A stretch of 64,000 nt of DNA from positions 1 through 64,000 of the forward strand of contig NZ_JAGFBV010000002.1 in the NCBI RefSeq assembly GCF_017948595.1, in the 5' to 3' direction. Under the pieces are notes generated by a model. That model searched no databases. It was not told the DNA's origin and saw only the letters and a program-made list of their open reading frames with translations. Position 1 is the first letter of the stretch, and the number at the start of each line of letters is the position of its first letter. The DNA comes from Flavobacterium geliluteum (lineage in GTDB: Bacteria; Bacteroidota; Bacteroidia; Flavobacteriales; Flavobacteriaceae). Below, piece by piece: positions 1 to 7,803 of this stretch. Made by a program: the position numbers and the translations under genes.

Positions 1-121
1 ATAATAGAAAACGTCTGCATTCTTCTTTGGGATATAAAACACCTAAAGAAATCGAACTAGAATTTTATAAAATTAAAAGTGTAGCATAGGTCTTAGAAAA
101 TTTGTCCCACTTTTTGTTGCA
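1..121 (+). mobile_element. Right end of an IS3-family insertion sequence
   Basis: The first 121 bases carry the last codons of an IS3-type transposase, then about 30 bases of non-coding DNA ending in TTTGTCCCACTTTTTGTTGCA. Read from the outside inward this end is TGCAACAAAAAGTGGGACA, which starts with the TG typical of IS3-family terminal inverted repeats. The element enters from left of the window, so its left end and target duplication cannot be seen. The boundary at 121 is my estimate from the terminal CA. The insertion interrupts the minus-strand gene that starts at 553. Confidence 0.8.
3..89 (+). CDS. IS3-family transposase OrfB (DDE integrase core), C-terminal end only
   Basis: The frame from base 3 to the TAG at 87-89 encodes NRKRLHSSLGYKTPKEIE followed by about ten residues. 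The RxHxxLGYxTPxE pattern is the conserved C-terminal signature of the rve/DDE integrase core in IS3-family OrfB proteins. Only about 28 codons are in the window, so the catalytic DDE residues and any OrfA/OrfB frameshift lie outside it. It belongs to the same element as the inverted repeat ending near 121. Confidence 0.8.
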   Translation, partial: NRKRLHSSLGYKTPKEIELEFYKIKSVA

Positions 122-553
122 AGTCCAATTACGAACTCCTCCCGGAACCAGATCAAATGTTAGTTTTTCTATATACTCTTGACATTCAAAACTATATTTT
201 CCGGGAATAGTTCCTGCATTGGTACCCGGCGAAGGCATAATAGTAGTATGTATACCGGTCCCTATTAATTTTCTTTCACTTTTTTCGCTATTATTATAAC
301 TGACCCAGGTACCTTGTAATACTTTTAAAATACCGTAATCTACATTGTTTACTATCTTCTGTAGATTATCCTCATAAAAAGGCCTAATTGGATCTTCAAT
401 TTGAACTTTTGAATATCTTGACATCAAAGTTTCTAATATACCTTTGTTATCTTCCTGAACATCTCCCAGAAATGCTTCATTTCTATTTTGATCTGAATTT
501 GAATTAACTTGATCTAAGTTTATATCCTCTTCAGGGTTGTTACGTTTTAGCAT
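65..553 (-). pseudogene. Gene truncated by IS3 insertion; uncharacterised protein
   Basis: The start codon is at 553. The first 144 residues (down to about base 122) are native. The last 18 residues, beginning CNKKWDKF, are encoded by the inserted IS end, which supplies the stop at 65. The native C-terminus has therefore been replaced by transposon sequence. The N-terminal 45 residues are polar and probably disordered. A beta-rich part follows, with LQGTW near residue 79 and EKLTFDLVPGGVRN near 130-143. These segments recall lipocalin-like or haem-binding-type barrels, but I cannot assign a family. It lies 74 bp after the amine oxidase gene and is probably the third gene of that operon. Loss of function is likely but not proven. 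Confidence 0.75.
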
Positions 554-627
554 AATATTGTTTTTAAATTAATAATTTGTACATCTAATGTCTGATAACA
601 TCGTCTTTTTAAAAAAGTAGATTTATT

Positions 628-2385
628 TTACCATCCTAAATAATAATCTTTAGACAACCAGAACGGACGATCAAGTCCAAAATATTCCTGAAGCATTTTC
701 TCTGCTTCACAAAAAGCACCTTCGACCCAACCTTGCTGATCAGAATAGGCTTCCCCGCAAATATGAATTTGTTCGTTAACATCGGGCTTTCTCATGTAAG
801 GCATTACTTTTTTAACAGAATATCCAGCTTTCCATGCATGATATCCTGCACCAAAAGGGTCGTCTGTCCAATCCTTAAAATAAGTTACATAAGGTTCCGG
901 TATCGTTACATCTGCACCGTGTAGTTCACGTAGCTGGTTCATCAATTCGCCTACCATCAATTTAGTAGCCTGAACATCATTTAATTCATGCAACTCTTTT
1001 AGCGAAGCTGATTTAGCCGGTTTTACCTCAAAAAGTACTTTATCATCAGAAAGTGCTTTCCAGAAGGTTTCCGTTTCCATATCTCCATAACTTCCTAATA
1101 ACATAGAGTTGTTAGTTTTTTCATCTGTTCCAAAATAATAACATTGTCTCATTGGTAAATCAGTGATAGAATGCCCGGAGTCAATTCCTAATTCTTTCCA
1201 CCAAGGGTATTCAAAACCCATTAATATTTTGAAAGCAGGTTCCATAATTACAGAACGGATATTTTTATTGATAACGGAGTTTTCATCTGCATTAAAAAAG
1301 AAATTATTTTGATCCAGAAGTTCTAAAGATTTTCTAGGCATAGCCAAGACTATAGAATTGGCAAATACATGCCATTTACTATTTGTTTTCAGATTTAGAA
1401 ATGTCAGTTGGTATTTATGCGTTTTTACTGAATGTTCTTTTGTAAAAGTCACCAGTTTATTTTCAGACCAGATACAGGCACCTTCATGATCTATGTAAGA
1501 ATTGGCTAATGCATACGCGATACTATCATACCCTTCTTCGATAGTTTTGTAAATGGTTCCTGCTGAAAAATCACCTACCATGTACGGGAAAGCTTCGGCT
1601 GAATTCCAATTGATCGTATTGGAATAATAACCTCCTGCATTCGCTAAAAATTGATATCCTTCCTGCGAAACCTGATCCTTAATTAAATTCCAGAAACCAA
1701 GATCATTTACTTTACGTTTGTCGTAAGGAGAATTAGGAAAATTATAAACCAATTTAGGTTTTATATCATCCCAGTCTCTGCTGTCTAATTCAAAACTATA
1801 ATCGTAGATAGAAGGCCCTTTTTTGATTTTTTTAGCATAGTGTTCAGCAACCCATGGATCTGCCATTAAAACATCATAAATAATTTTATTAAAAAGCTGA
1901 TCTGAACTAAATCCAAAATCATTTTCATTCAAATAATATCGGGTTGGCAGTTTTTTATCTTCTTCCTGAGTGACATTCCAGTCATCTTGTTTAAAATGCT
2001 CTTTTCTAAGATACATTAATAGTTTTGCGGGATCGCCCATAGGAAAAGGTACTGGCGTCATAATATCTTTTAAAATAGGGATATGTTTGCTGGGATCCTC
2101 CGGAGGTACATAACCTTCAATTAATGTTGTTACAATTTCCTGAGAAGTCAGGTAGCGCATTCCTCCTAACTCACCCCAGAAATTCATTCCAGGCATGATA
2201 ACAGATTCCAGCCTTCCGCCTAGTTTACTATTCATATCAAAAATTTGTACCTGATCAGCAGTGTATTTTTTATCAGTAACGAGACGATAAGCAGTATATA
2301 ATCCCGAAGTTCCGGCGCCAATAATAGCAGTTTCGATTTTTAAATCAGGTTTCATTCCTGAATTTAACGGCGTATTTTTATTCAT
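628..2385 (-). CDS. Flavin amine oxidase / L-amino-acid oxidase-like protein
   Basis: The 585-residue protein has the FAD-binding dinucleotide fold near its start: GAGTSG at residues 23-28, then the GG doublet of LGGRLES at 56-57, the second FAD signature of the monoamine oxidase superfamily. The C-terminus has the closing flavin motif (ICGEAYSDQQGWVEGA). Family members oxidise the amine carbon of amino acids or amines to an imine, releasing H2O2. The substrate cannot be read from the sequence, though the length and architecture suit L-amino-acid oxidases and tryptophan oxidases. There is no signal peptide, so it is probably cytoplasmic. It follows the MSOX-type oxidase gene by 13 bp and precedes the IS-disrupted gene, consistent with one operon. 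Met11 is an alternative start. Confidence 0.85.
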   Translation of the reverse strand: MNKNTPLNSGMKPDLKIETAIIGAGTSGLYTAYRLVTDKKYTADQVQIFDMNSKLGGRLESVIMPGMNFWGELGGMRYLTSQEIVTTLIEGYVPPEDPSKHIPILKDIMTPVPFPMGDPAKLLMYLRKEHFKQDDWNVTQEEDKKLPTRYYLNENDFGFSSDQLFNKIIYDVLMADPWVAEHYAKKIKKGPSIYDYSFELDSRDWDDIKPKLVYNFPNSPYDKRKVNDLGFWNLIKDQVSQEGYQFLANAGGYYSNTINWNSAEAFPYMVGDFSAGTIYKTIEEGYDSIAYALANSYIDHEGACIWSENKLVTFTKEHSVKTHKYQLTFLNLKTNSKWHVFANSIVLAMPRKSLELLDQNNFFFNADENSVINKNIRSVIMEPAFKILMGFEYPWWKELGIDSGHSITDLPMRQCYYFGTDEKTNNSMLLGSYGDMETETFWKALSDDKVLFEVKPAKSASLKELHELNDVQATKLMVGELMNQLRELHGADVTIPEPYVTYFKDWTDDPFGAGYHAWKAGYSVKKVMPYMRKPDVNEQIHICGEAYSDQQGWVEGAFCEAEKMLQEYFGLDRPFWLSKDYYLGW

Positions 2386-2398
2386 AATATTGTCGTTT

Positions 2399-3586
2399 TT
2401 AAATTGCTTTAAAATATTTATATCCTAATTGAAATGGGGTAATATCAAAATCCGTATGTCCGTCTAAGGCAAGATCCGACATGATTTTTCCTAAAAACGG
2501 AGTGAATTTTGCTGCCCATCCGGTAGCGTATAACACGATGTTTTTATGATTGGGCACATAGCTTGGCGCAAAATCAATCAACAATTCCTTATTGGCAATT
2601 TTACTCAGGGCGATAAGACATGTTGATGTATATTCAGGTTCCGTACTTAATCCTGTCATGTGCTCTTTTACCCAGTCTGAAGTATAACCTAGTTCTTGCG
2701 GATTAGGAATTAAGGTTCTATCACTTGGTTCTTCGAGCGGATTGATCACAAAGTCTGGCGCTACGCGAATGTATTCGGGATGATCCCAGTCGACTGAAGG
2801 AAATCCATAAAACTGATTGCCATTTTCACCTACTGGATTTTGAAATACAAACCAGGTTGGGTATTGAATGTTGGGATCTGTTTTTTTAAAATATGCCGAA
2901 GACATATTCCAATACGTGGCTTCTATTTTAAAATCGAGCAGATTGACCACGCTATTGATGTAAGGACCAGGAATAATAACTATTTTTTTGGCGATGTAAA
3001 TTCCGTTTGGAGTGGTGAGTTCAAAAAGTTCTCCCAACTGATTGATTGCCAGTACAGGAGAATTCTCTTCTAATTGAACCGTTTCTTCCTTTTTGCATAA
3101 ATCTAAAAGTGTTTCATTGGTTGCTTTAAAATTAATACTGGCGCCATCGGCTTGAAACAATCCGGTATAGGTTTCCGGTAAATTCTTAAAATGGTATTTT
3201 TCTTCGATTTCTTTCGCTGTTAGCGTTGTATAAGGAACTCCTAATTCTTTTAATGCTTGTTCCGCTTCAGCAATATTTCCCTCTGTAGAATGCACAGCAG
3301 GATCTCCAAACCAAAGTGTCCCCACTTTATCGAGTAATGTCGTATTCGTTTCTTTTTCCAGCGCATCCCAATAAGGCTGAGCATCCAACGCCATCTGCAC
3401 CATATATTCCTGCGGATATGGAATTCTAAACTGGCGAGAAACTCCTGCAGAACTTCCTAGCTGATTTACAAACGTAAACTGCTCTAAGACCAGAGTTTTT
3501 GCTTTTCGCTTGCCAAGATGGTATGCCGTAGCCAGACCAATTGGCCCACCACCAATAACGATTACATCGTAGTTTTCTGTGTTCAT
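2399..3586 (-). CDS. MSOX/SolA-type FAD-dependent oxidase (sarcosine or N-methyl amino acid oxidase-like)
   Basis: This DAO-fold flavoenzyme of 395 residues has the usual length for monomeric sarcosine oxidase and N-methyltryptophan oxidase. The Rossmann motif GGGPIGLATA is at residues 12-21. GSSAGVSRQFR (44-54) matches the GSSHGxSRxxR flavin loop, with Ala in place of His. Cys323 aligns with the cysteine that carries the covalent 8-alpha flavin in MSOX, so covalent FAD is likely. The C-terminal block ATGWAAKFTPFLGKIMSDLAL corresponds to the family's closing FAD motif. It is the first gene of a probable three-gene operon, 13 bp ahead of the amino acid oxidase. The two enzymes may act in sequence on N-methylated or aromatic amino acids, but that is inference. 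Confidence 0.85.
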   Translation of the reverse strand: MNTENYDVIVIGGGPIGLATAYHLGKRKAKTLVLEQFTFVNQLGSSAGVSRQFRIPYPQEYMVQMALDAQPYWDALEKETNTTLLDKVGTLWFGDPAVHSTEGNIAEAEQALKELGVPYTTLTAKEIEEKYHFKNLPETYTGLFQADGASINFKATNETLLDLCKKEETVQLEENSPVLAINQLGELFELTTPNGIYIAKKIVIIPGPYINSVVNLLDFKIEATYWNMSSAYFKKTDPNIQYPTWFVFQNPVGENGNQFYGFPSVDWDHPEYIRVAPDFVINPLEEPSDRTLIPNPQELGYTSDWVKEHMTGLSTEPEYTSTCLIALSKIANKELLIDFAPSYVPNHKNIVLYATGWAAKFTPFLGKIMSDLALDGHTDFDITPFQLGYKYFKAI

Positions 3587-3753
3587 AATTTTCTTCTTTA
3601 TTGTAGATTTTGGTTACGCATTTAGAACAATACACAAGCATTGCCATAAGTCTAAATTACTGGAGTTATAAAATCAATTATAAAAAAATGACACAAAACG
3701 GAGATTATAAGTCACAAGACAAACTTTAAACTGAATGAAATATGTTAAAACAA

Positions 3754-3792
3754 AAAAGATGCACAAAGTCCCCTGACATTTGTACATCTTTT
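3754..3792 (-). terminator. Hairpin terminator
   Basis: AAAAGATG-c-ACAAA on the left pairs with TTTGT-a-CATCTTTT on the right, around a ten-base loop, with one mismatch. On the minus strand the stem is followed by a run of T. It lies beyond the stop at 3814 of the remnant described next and downstream of the DUF1398 gene. It would insulate the MSOX operon from upstream transcription. Confidence 0.6.
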
Positions 3793-3813
3793 ATAAAATA
3801 ATTCCATGTTAAA

Positions 3814-3927
3814 TTAAAACTTGATAAGCACAGTAAAATATGTAGTTTTAACCCGTTGGGGGTAATTCCCCATGTTCGCACCCAAATTGACTCCTTCAGC
3901 TAACGATTGCAACACATAAAAAACACT
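3814..3927 (-). pseudogene. Possible 3' remnant of an outer-membrane beta-barrel gene
   Basis: Immediately beyond the DUF1398 stop, one minus-strand frame is open for about 37 codons to a TAA at 3814. It ends LGANMGNYPQRVKTTYFTVLIKF. The alternating polar/hydrophobic pattern and the final Phe look like the last strand of an outer-membrane barrel. It has no start of its own, and its upstream frame runs into the DUF1398 gene. The hairpin at 3754-3792 is where its terminator would be. This could be the tail of a gene whose body was deleted or replaced. A chance open frame is the alternative. Confidence 0.35.
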
Positions 3928-4316
3928 TAAGAAGGAATTAGTTCTACCAAAATTTCCTTTCCAGCTTTATCGTAATAGGTACAGGTCATTTTGTCCATAC
4001 AGATTTCCCACTTTTCAATACCAAAGGCCGCACACATTTTGATGAAGGTCAGAAAATCTGTTTTACCTTGTTGATGCGCTACCAATTCCGACTTAAATCC
4101 TTCACTTTGCGAGTTATCTGCAATTACTAAAGGCTCATATTTTGCCGGTACTTTTGCTGTATAATTGTTAGTTCCGTGGTAGTTAATATGTCCATCTGCA
4201 ACATAAGCTTCGTAGTGCGTAACACCTAAAGCTTTGATTTCTTTAATGTAAGAAGAAAAGTCTGCACCAGATTTTACTTTACTGTGAGCCGCTTTAATTT
4301 GTTCTACTGTAAACAT
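3927..4316 (-). CDS. DUF1398 family protein
   Basis: The 129 residues match the DUF1398 family (YbcV-like) over the full length as I remember it. It opens MFTVEQIKAAHSKVKSGADF, then has a GVTHYEAYVADGHINYHG segment, and ends with a C-terminal part rich in Cys and aromatic residues (CAAFGIEKWEICMDKMTCTYYD). The biochemical role of the family is not established; some entries carry a 'phage envelope protein' label that is not informative. There is no signal peptide or membrane segment. It is transcribed in the same direction as the AraC-type regulator 170 bp upstream, which may control it, although no operator is obvious. Confidence 0.75.
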   Translation of the reverse strand: MFTVEQIKAAHSKVKSGADFSSYIKEIKALGVTHYEAYVADGHINYHGTNNYTAKVPAKYEPLVIADNSQSEGFKSELVAHQQGKTDFLTFIKMCAAFGIEKWEICMDKMTCTYYDKAGKEILVELIPS

Positions 4317-4486
4317 TTTTTTTTGATTTTAATTGTTAAACGATTTGTTGAATTACATGTTATCATAATGCTACTATATATCAAAATGATCATGATTTTA
4401 GAATTACATTTTCATTGCATGTACTTTAAGATTACAATGCAAAGATGCAGGTGCTAAAAGCCCTGTAATTGTAAAAAATCGTTTTT

Positions 4487-5251
4487 CTATAAAAACCGTT
4501 TAAAATTTTCTGGAGTTTCGCCTGTAAAGTGTTTAAAATCTTTGATAAAATGAGCCTGATCGAAAAAAAAGTTTTCATAACAGATTTCAGTCAATGTTTT
4601 AGTTTTTTGCAGATGCTCCAGAACTGTGTTGAAACGCACAATAGAAGCAAATTTTTTAGGTGTTGTTCCGACCACTTTTCTAAACCGTTTTTCAAAAGGG
4701 CTTTGGCTGATAAACAGTTTTTCGTTTAATTCTTTGATACGAATTGTGCCATTACTTTGGTAGATAAGTTTAATCGCTTCAACAATTAATTTGTCTGTTT
4801 GAATGTCTTTCAGTTGTGAGACCAAAAACTGTTCAACGATTTTTATTCTTTGTACATCTGTAGTCGCATTTACCAATTTTTCTTCCACTTCAATTACGCT
4901 ATTTTTATGAAAAACATCATCTAAGGAAAGACTTAGATTAAAAAGTACATTTGCAGGATGTGATGCAAAATGAGTAAAACCAATTTCGGTAAAATAAACC
5001 AATATCGTCCCTATGTCGGTCGAATTTTTAAAGATTTTATAGCTGTCAGCAATTCCTGTTATTCCTGCCGAAGAGAGTTTGGTTTCTGTTTTATCATACA
5101 CATTTACAAGTTTCCCTTTGTATTGAAAACCAATAACAAGTCCAGAAGATGGAAAGACTTTGTATTCATTTTCCAACTCATTCTCCGACACTACAAAATA
5201 TTTTATGTAGGGTTGTAGTTGTTCACTCGGAAAATATTTGACAAATTTCAT
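4487..5251 (-). CDS. AraC-family transcriptional regulator
   Basis: The 254-residue protein has an N-terminal half of about 150 residues resembling the ligand-sensing domain of short AraC regulators (opening FVKYFPSEQLQPYIKYFVV). A C-terminal HTH_18 pair of helix-turn-helices spans about 165-254. The first recognition helix lies around FISQSPFEKRFRKVVGTTPKKF and the second around the FFDQAHFIKDFKHFTGETPENFKRFL region, the canonical AraC C-terminal signature. It probably binds DNA as a monomer or dimer and activates nearby genes. The effector is unknown. Candidate targets are the DUF1398 gene downstream and the genes to its right. It has no membrane segment. Confidence 0.88.
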   Translation of the reverse strand: MKFVKYFPSEQLQPYIKYFVVSENELENEYKVFPSSGLVIGFQYKGKLVNVYDKTETKLSSAGITGIADSYKIFKNSTDIGTILVYFTEIGFTHFASHPANVLFNLSLSLDDVFHKNSVIEVEEKLVNATTDVQRIKIVEQFLVSQLKDIQTDKLIVEAIKLIYQSNGTIRIKELNEKLFISQSPFEKRFRKVVGTTPKKFASIVRFNTVLEHLQKTKTLTEICYENFFFDQAHFIKDFKHFTGETPENFKRFL

Positions 5252-5763
5252 TATTAAATCTATTGGTTTGAATTCCCTAAAATTGCCAAAATCTGCTTAT
5301 CCTCCAAAAACAGATACAAACACTTTAGTAGTTCATAAGAATTTGATCATTGCTAGATTTTTCGCTATATCTAATATAAAACTATTTTTTGTTTTAAGAA
5401 TTATTTTTATTGAATAGCGGCAAAAAATAAAATTGATTAATAATATTATCTAGATAAAAAAACCGTGAAATTAATGTATTTACGTACTTTTATTTTTTTT
5501 AATGAACTTGATGGGAGTGAAATTCGAATCTCTATAATTGGAACAGTTTAGCCTTTAAATCGAATAAAAGAGTGCTAACAAGGAAAACTATTTGACTTTC
5601 TAAGCTTCTCCTAATCAATTTTGAACTCGTACATCTCTTCATTTTTTGTTTTTTATAGTTGTGAATTGTTTTTAAAGTTGTATATTTACAAAAGCCAACA
5701 TAATGATTTTGTATTGCAAAATTATTATGCCAAATTTAAATATTAACCTAATACCCCCTTATC
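5252..5763. other. 512-bp AT-rich intergenic region
   Basis: This gap separates the AraC gene (minus) from the beta-helix gene (plus), so it should hold two divergent promoters. I can propose only one, at 5659-5689. I found no open frame with codon-like character, no strong dyad and no RNA gene. Confidence 0.5.
5659..5689 (+). promoter_or_regulatory. Candidate promoter for the beta-helix gene
   Basis: TTG at 5659-5661 is followed after 19 bases by TATATTTAC at 5681-5689, close to the Bacteroidota -33/-7 pattern (TTG, 17-19 bases, TAnnTTTG). It would give a leader of about 70 bases before the ATG at 5764. The region is AT-rich, so chance matches are common. Confidence 0.4.
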
Positions 5764-7053
5764 ATGAAAAAAATTACTCAAATCATCTGTGTTCTTTTGA
5801 CAGTTACAAGTATGAGTGCACAACAAGAGAAAGGAATTCTGGGCTACAACAACTGGTTAGACAACTGGACCGAATTTAAGCCACACAAAGTTGAGTATGG
5901 AGAACCTAACCAAATTTTAGCTGGAAATATAAGTGTTAATACAAAATTACTTAAGAGAAATGTTTACGTGCTACAAGGAAATGTGTATGTAACAAACAAT
6001 GCTGTTTTAACAATCGAGCCTGGAACTTTAATTATTGGTGACTTTGAAACAAAGGGAACTTTAGTAGTAACAAAAGGTGCTCAAATCATCGCTGATGGCC
6101 TTGAGACTGACCCTATTGTTTTTACTTCAAATCGTAGTATGAAAAAAGCGGGAGATTGGGGAGGCGTAGTAATTCTTGGTGATGCTCCAATCAATAAATT
6201 TGGAAATGCTGGTTCTTATAATTTAGATCTTGATCCAACTCTTACCACTTATGGCGGTGAAAATCTTGCTGGAAATTCAGGAATTTTAAGATATGTGAGA
6301 ATCGAATTTGCAGGAAAAAAAGTTAAAGGATTAGATACTTTTAACGGATTGACTATTGCTGGTGTTGGAAATAAGACAATTTTAGAAAACATAATGGTAA
6401 GTTATTCAGGAGGAGATTCATTTGCCTTTTTTGGAGGTGATGTAAATGCTACTAAATTTGTTTCTTACAAGTCAATCAACGACGATTATAAATTTACTCA
6501 AGGCGTACAATGTCGTTTATACAACTCATTGGCTGTAAGATCTTCTTATTTATCTAGTAATAAAGACGGATCCCGTTGTCTTGAAGTTAAATCATACGAA
6601 AGAAAAAACGAAACTGATTTTACTAAAAAAGGAACTCTAGTTGTCGCTTCAAATATTACAATGCTTAATGATAGCGAAAATATAAAAGCTGATATTCAGG
6701 CTGGTCTTGTAAAAGAAGCTGTTTATGTAGCTGAAAATGCATCACTTGAAATGAAACGCAGTGTGATTTCAGGATTTAATCCTGCCGTTTTATTAGACAG
6801 TAAAACAGAAATTAATGATGCAAATCTAAAGAAAATCAAATTTGAAGAGATGTTTTTCAATCTATGTAATGGAAATATCTTTACAGAAAACAATTCTAAT
6901 AATGAAAACTTAGAATACTGGTATGGTAACAGCATCTTCTTTAATGTTTATTCACAAAGCGATAACAAAGAAACATTCGTTGATATATTTAATGCTAAAA
7001 GACCAGATTTTAGACTTCAATTAGGAAAAATTACAGCATCTAGCGGAAAATAA
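5764..7053 (+). CDS. Secreted right-handed beta-helix protein, function unknown
   Basis: A Sec signal peptide (MKKITQIICVLLTVTSMSAQ) is followed by about 400 residues of repeating short beta segments. They include VLTIEPGTLIIGDFETKGTL, TKGAQIIADGLETDPIVFTS and DWGGVVILGDAPIN, the pattern of a Bacteroidota parallel beta-helix family often left as hypothetical. No catalytic motif is recognisable and there is no lipobox. There is also no clear T9SS C-terminal domain, and the protein ends soon after a helix-breaking region. It is probably exported to the periplasm or surface. It stands alone between an intergenic region and a strong terminator. Roles in polysaccharide binding or nutrient scavenging are possible but unsupported. 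Confidence 0.7.
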   Translation: MKKITQIICVLLTVTSMSAQQEKGILGYNNWLDNWTEFKPHKVEYGEPNQILAGNISVNTKLLKRNVYVLQGNVYVTNNAVLTIEPGTLIIGDFETKGTLVVTKGAQIIADGLETDPIVFTSNRSMKKAGDWGGVVILGDAPINKFGNAGSYNLDLDPTLTTYGGENLAGNSGILRYVRIEFAGKKVKGLDTFNGLTIAGVGNKTILENIMVSYSGGDSFAFFGGDVNATKFVSYKSINDDYKFTQGVQCRLYNSLAVRSSYLSSNKDGSRCLEVKSYERKNETDFTKKGTLVVASNITMLNDSENIKADIQAGLVKEAVYVAENASLEMKRSVISGFNPAVLLDSKTEINDANLKKIKFEEMFFNLCNGNIFTENNSNNENLEYWYGNSIFFNVYSQSDNKETFVDIFNAKRPDFRLQLGKITASSGK

Positions 7054-7161
7054 AATTATATTTATTTTAACAAGCGGTTTTTTTAAAATCAATAGAAGAA
7101 TATTACACTTATGTATTAGTTTGAAAATTATTTAAATTAAATTTTTACATAAAAAAACAAC

Positions 7162-7203
7162 CAAAATAGCCTTACCGATGGTATCATCAGTAAGGCTATT
7201 TTG
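7162..7203 (+). terminator. Intrinsic terminator after the beta-helix gene
   Basis: A 14-bp perfect stem (CAAAATAGCCTTAC with GTAAGGCTATTTTG) extends inward with one mismatch to a four-base loop. It is followed by GATTTTTG. The stem starts 109 bases after the stop codon. Confidence 0.85.
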
Positions 7204-7224
7204 ATTTTTGAATATTTCTGCAGA

Positions 7225-7423
7225 CTAACACATATAATTTATTGAAGCAAAATAATAAATAGCGCTTAAAAAAGACAGCCTGGTCTGCCATTTATCCATT
7301 GTCACTGCTAATTCCATTATTGATGTTACCCTTTCTAAGGTTTTTACAAATTCTGTCAAATCATTATTTTAATGCTTTGATAAATTCAGGTTTGATTGTT
7401 TTTTTGATGGTTTTTGCTGTCAT
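7225..7423 (-). pseudogene. Decayed small ORF, family unknown
   Basis: An ATG at 7423 opens MTAKTIKKTIKPEFIKALK and hits a stop. Restoring about two bases in the adjoining A-run continues into an open frame reading NNDLTEFVKTLERV and on to a TAG at 7225, giving about 66 residues. The composition is protein-like and helix-rich, but I recognise no family. It looks like a frameshifted small gene. Confidence 0.3.
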
Positions 7424-7470
7424 GCCAAATTATACCAAACTGATTAAAAAATGGCTGTATCAATAATTAT

Positions 7471-7643
7471 ATGCAACTAAAACAATCCTCTATTTCACAA
7501 CTTAGAGAACAGCTTTCTCTGAATAAGATTTTACAGAAAATCTTAAGCGTCTAGAAAGATTGCATTAAAAAGACGATCAGATTGTACCTTTTGAGCTGAC
7601 TCCAAAAGCTTAAAAACTTTTAAAAAATGAAAATCTAATTTAG
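7471..7643 (+). pseudogene. Decayed small ORF, family unknown
   Basis: An ATG at 7471 gives MQLKQSSISQLREQLSLNK and then a stop. In another frame the text continues DFTENLKRLERLH, KDDQIVPFELTPKA and KLLKNENLI, broken by in-frame stops. The pieces read as one basic, helical protein of about 57 residues that has lost its frame. The remaining DNA up to 7803 is AT-rich, and I see nothing definite in it apart from a weak TAAATTTAC -7-like box near 7749 ahead of the GH95 gene. Confidence 0.3.
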
Positions 7644-7803
7644 TATACAGGATTTTCTCATTCTGAAAATCTTCTTATTTTTCACATTTTTCCTCATAAA
7701 CAACATTTTTTATAGATAATACCATTCTTCTAATTCTCTCTTTTATATTAAATTTACAAGAAAGAAATAATATACGCCCCAATAACCAATTAAACGCTAA
7801 AGA

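Noticed and set aside
3855..3872. GGGG/CCCC mini-dyad as a riboswitch or operator
   Set aside because: It is explained better as part of the outer-membrane protein remnant and has no further structure.
5520..5560. AAATTCGAATCTC, resembling a tRNA T-loop
   Set aside because: No acceptor stem, anticodon arm or CCA-end context can be built around it.
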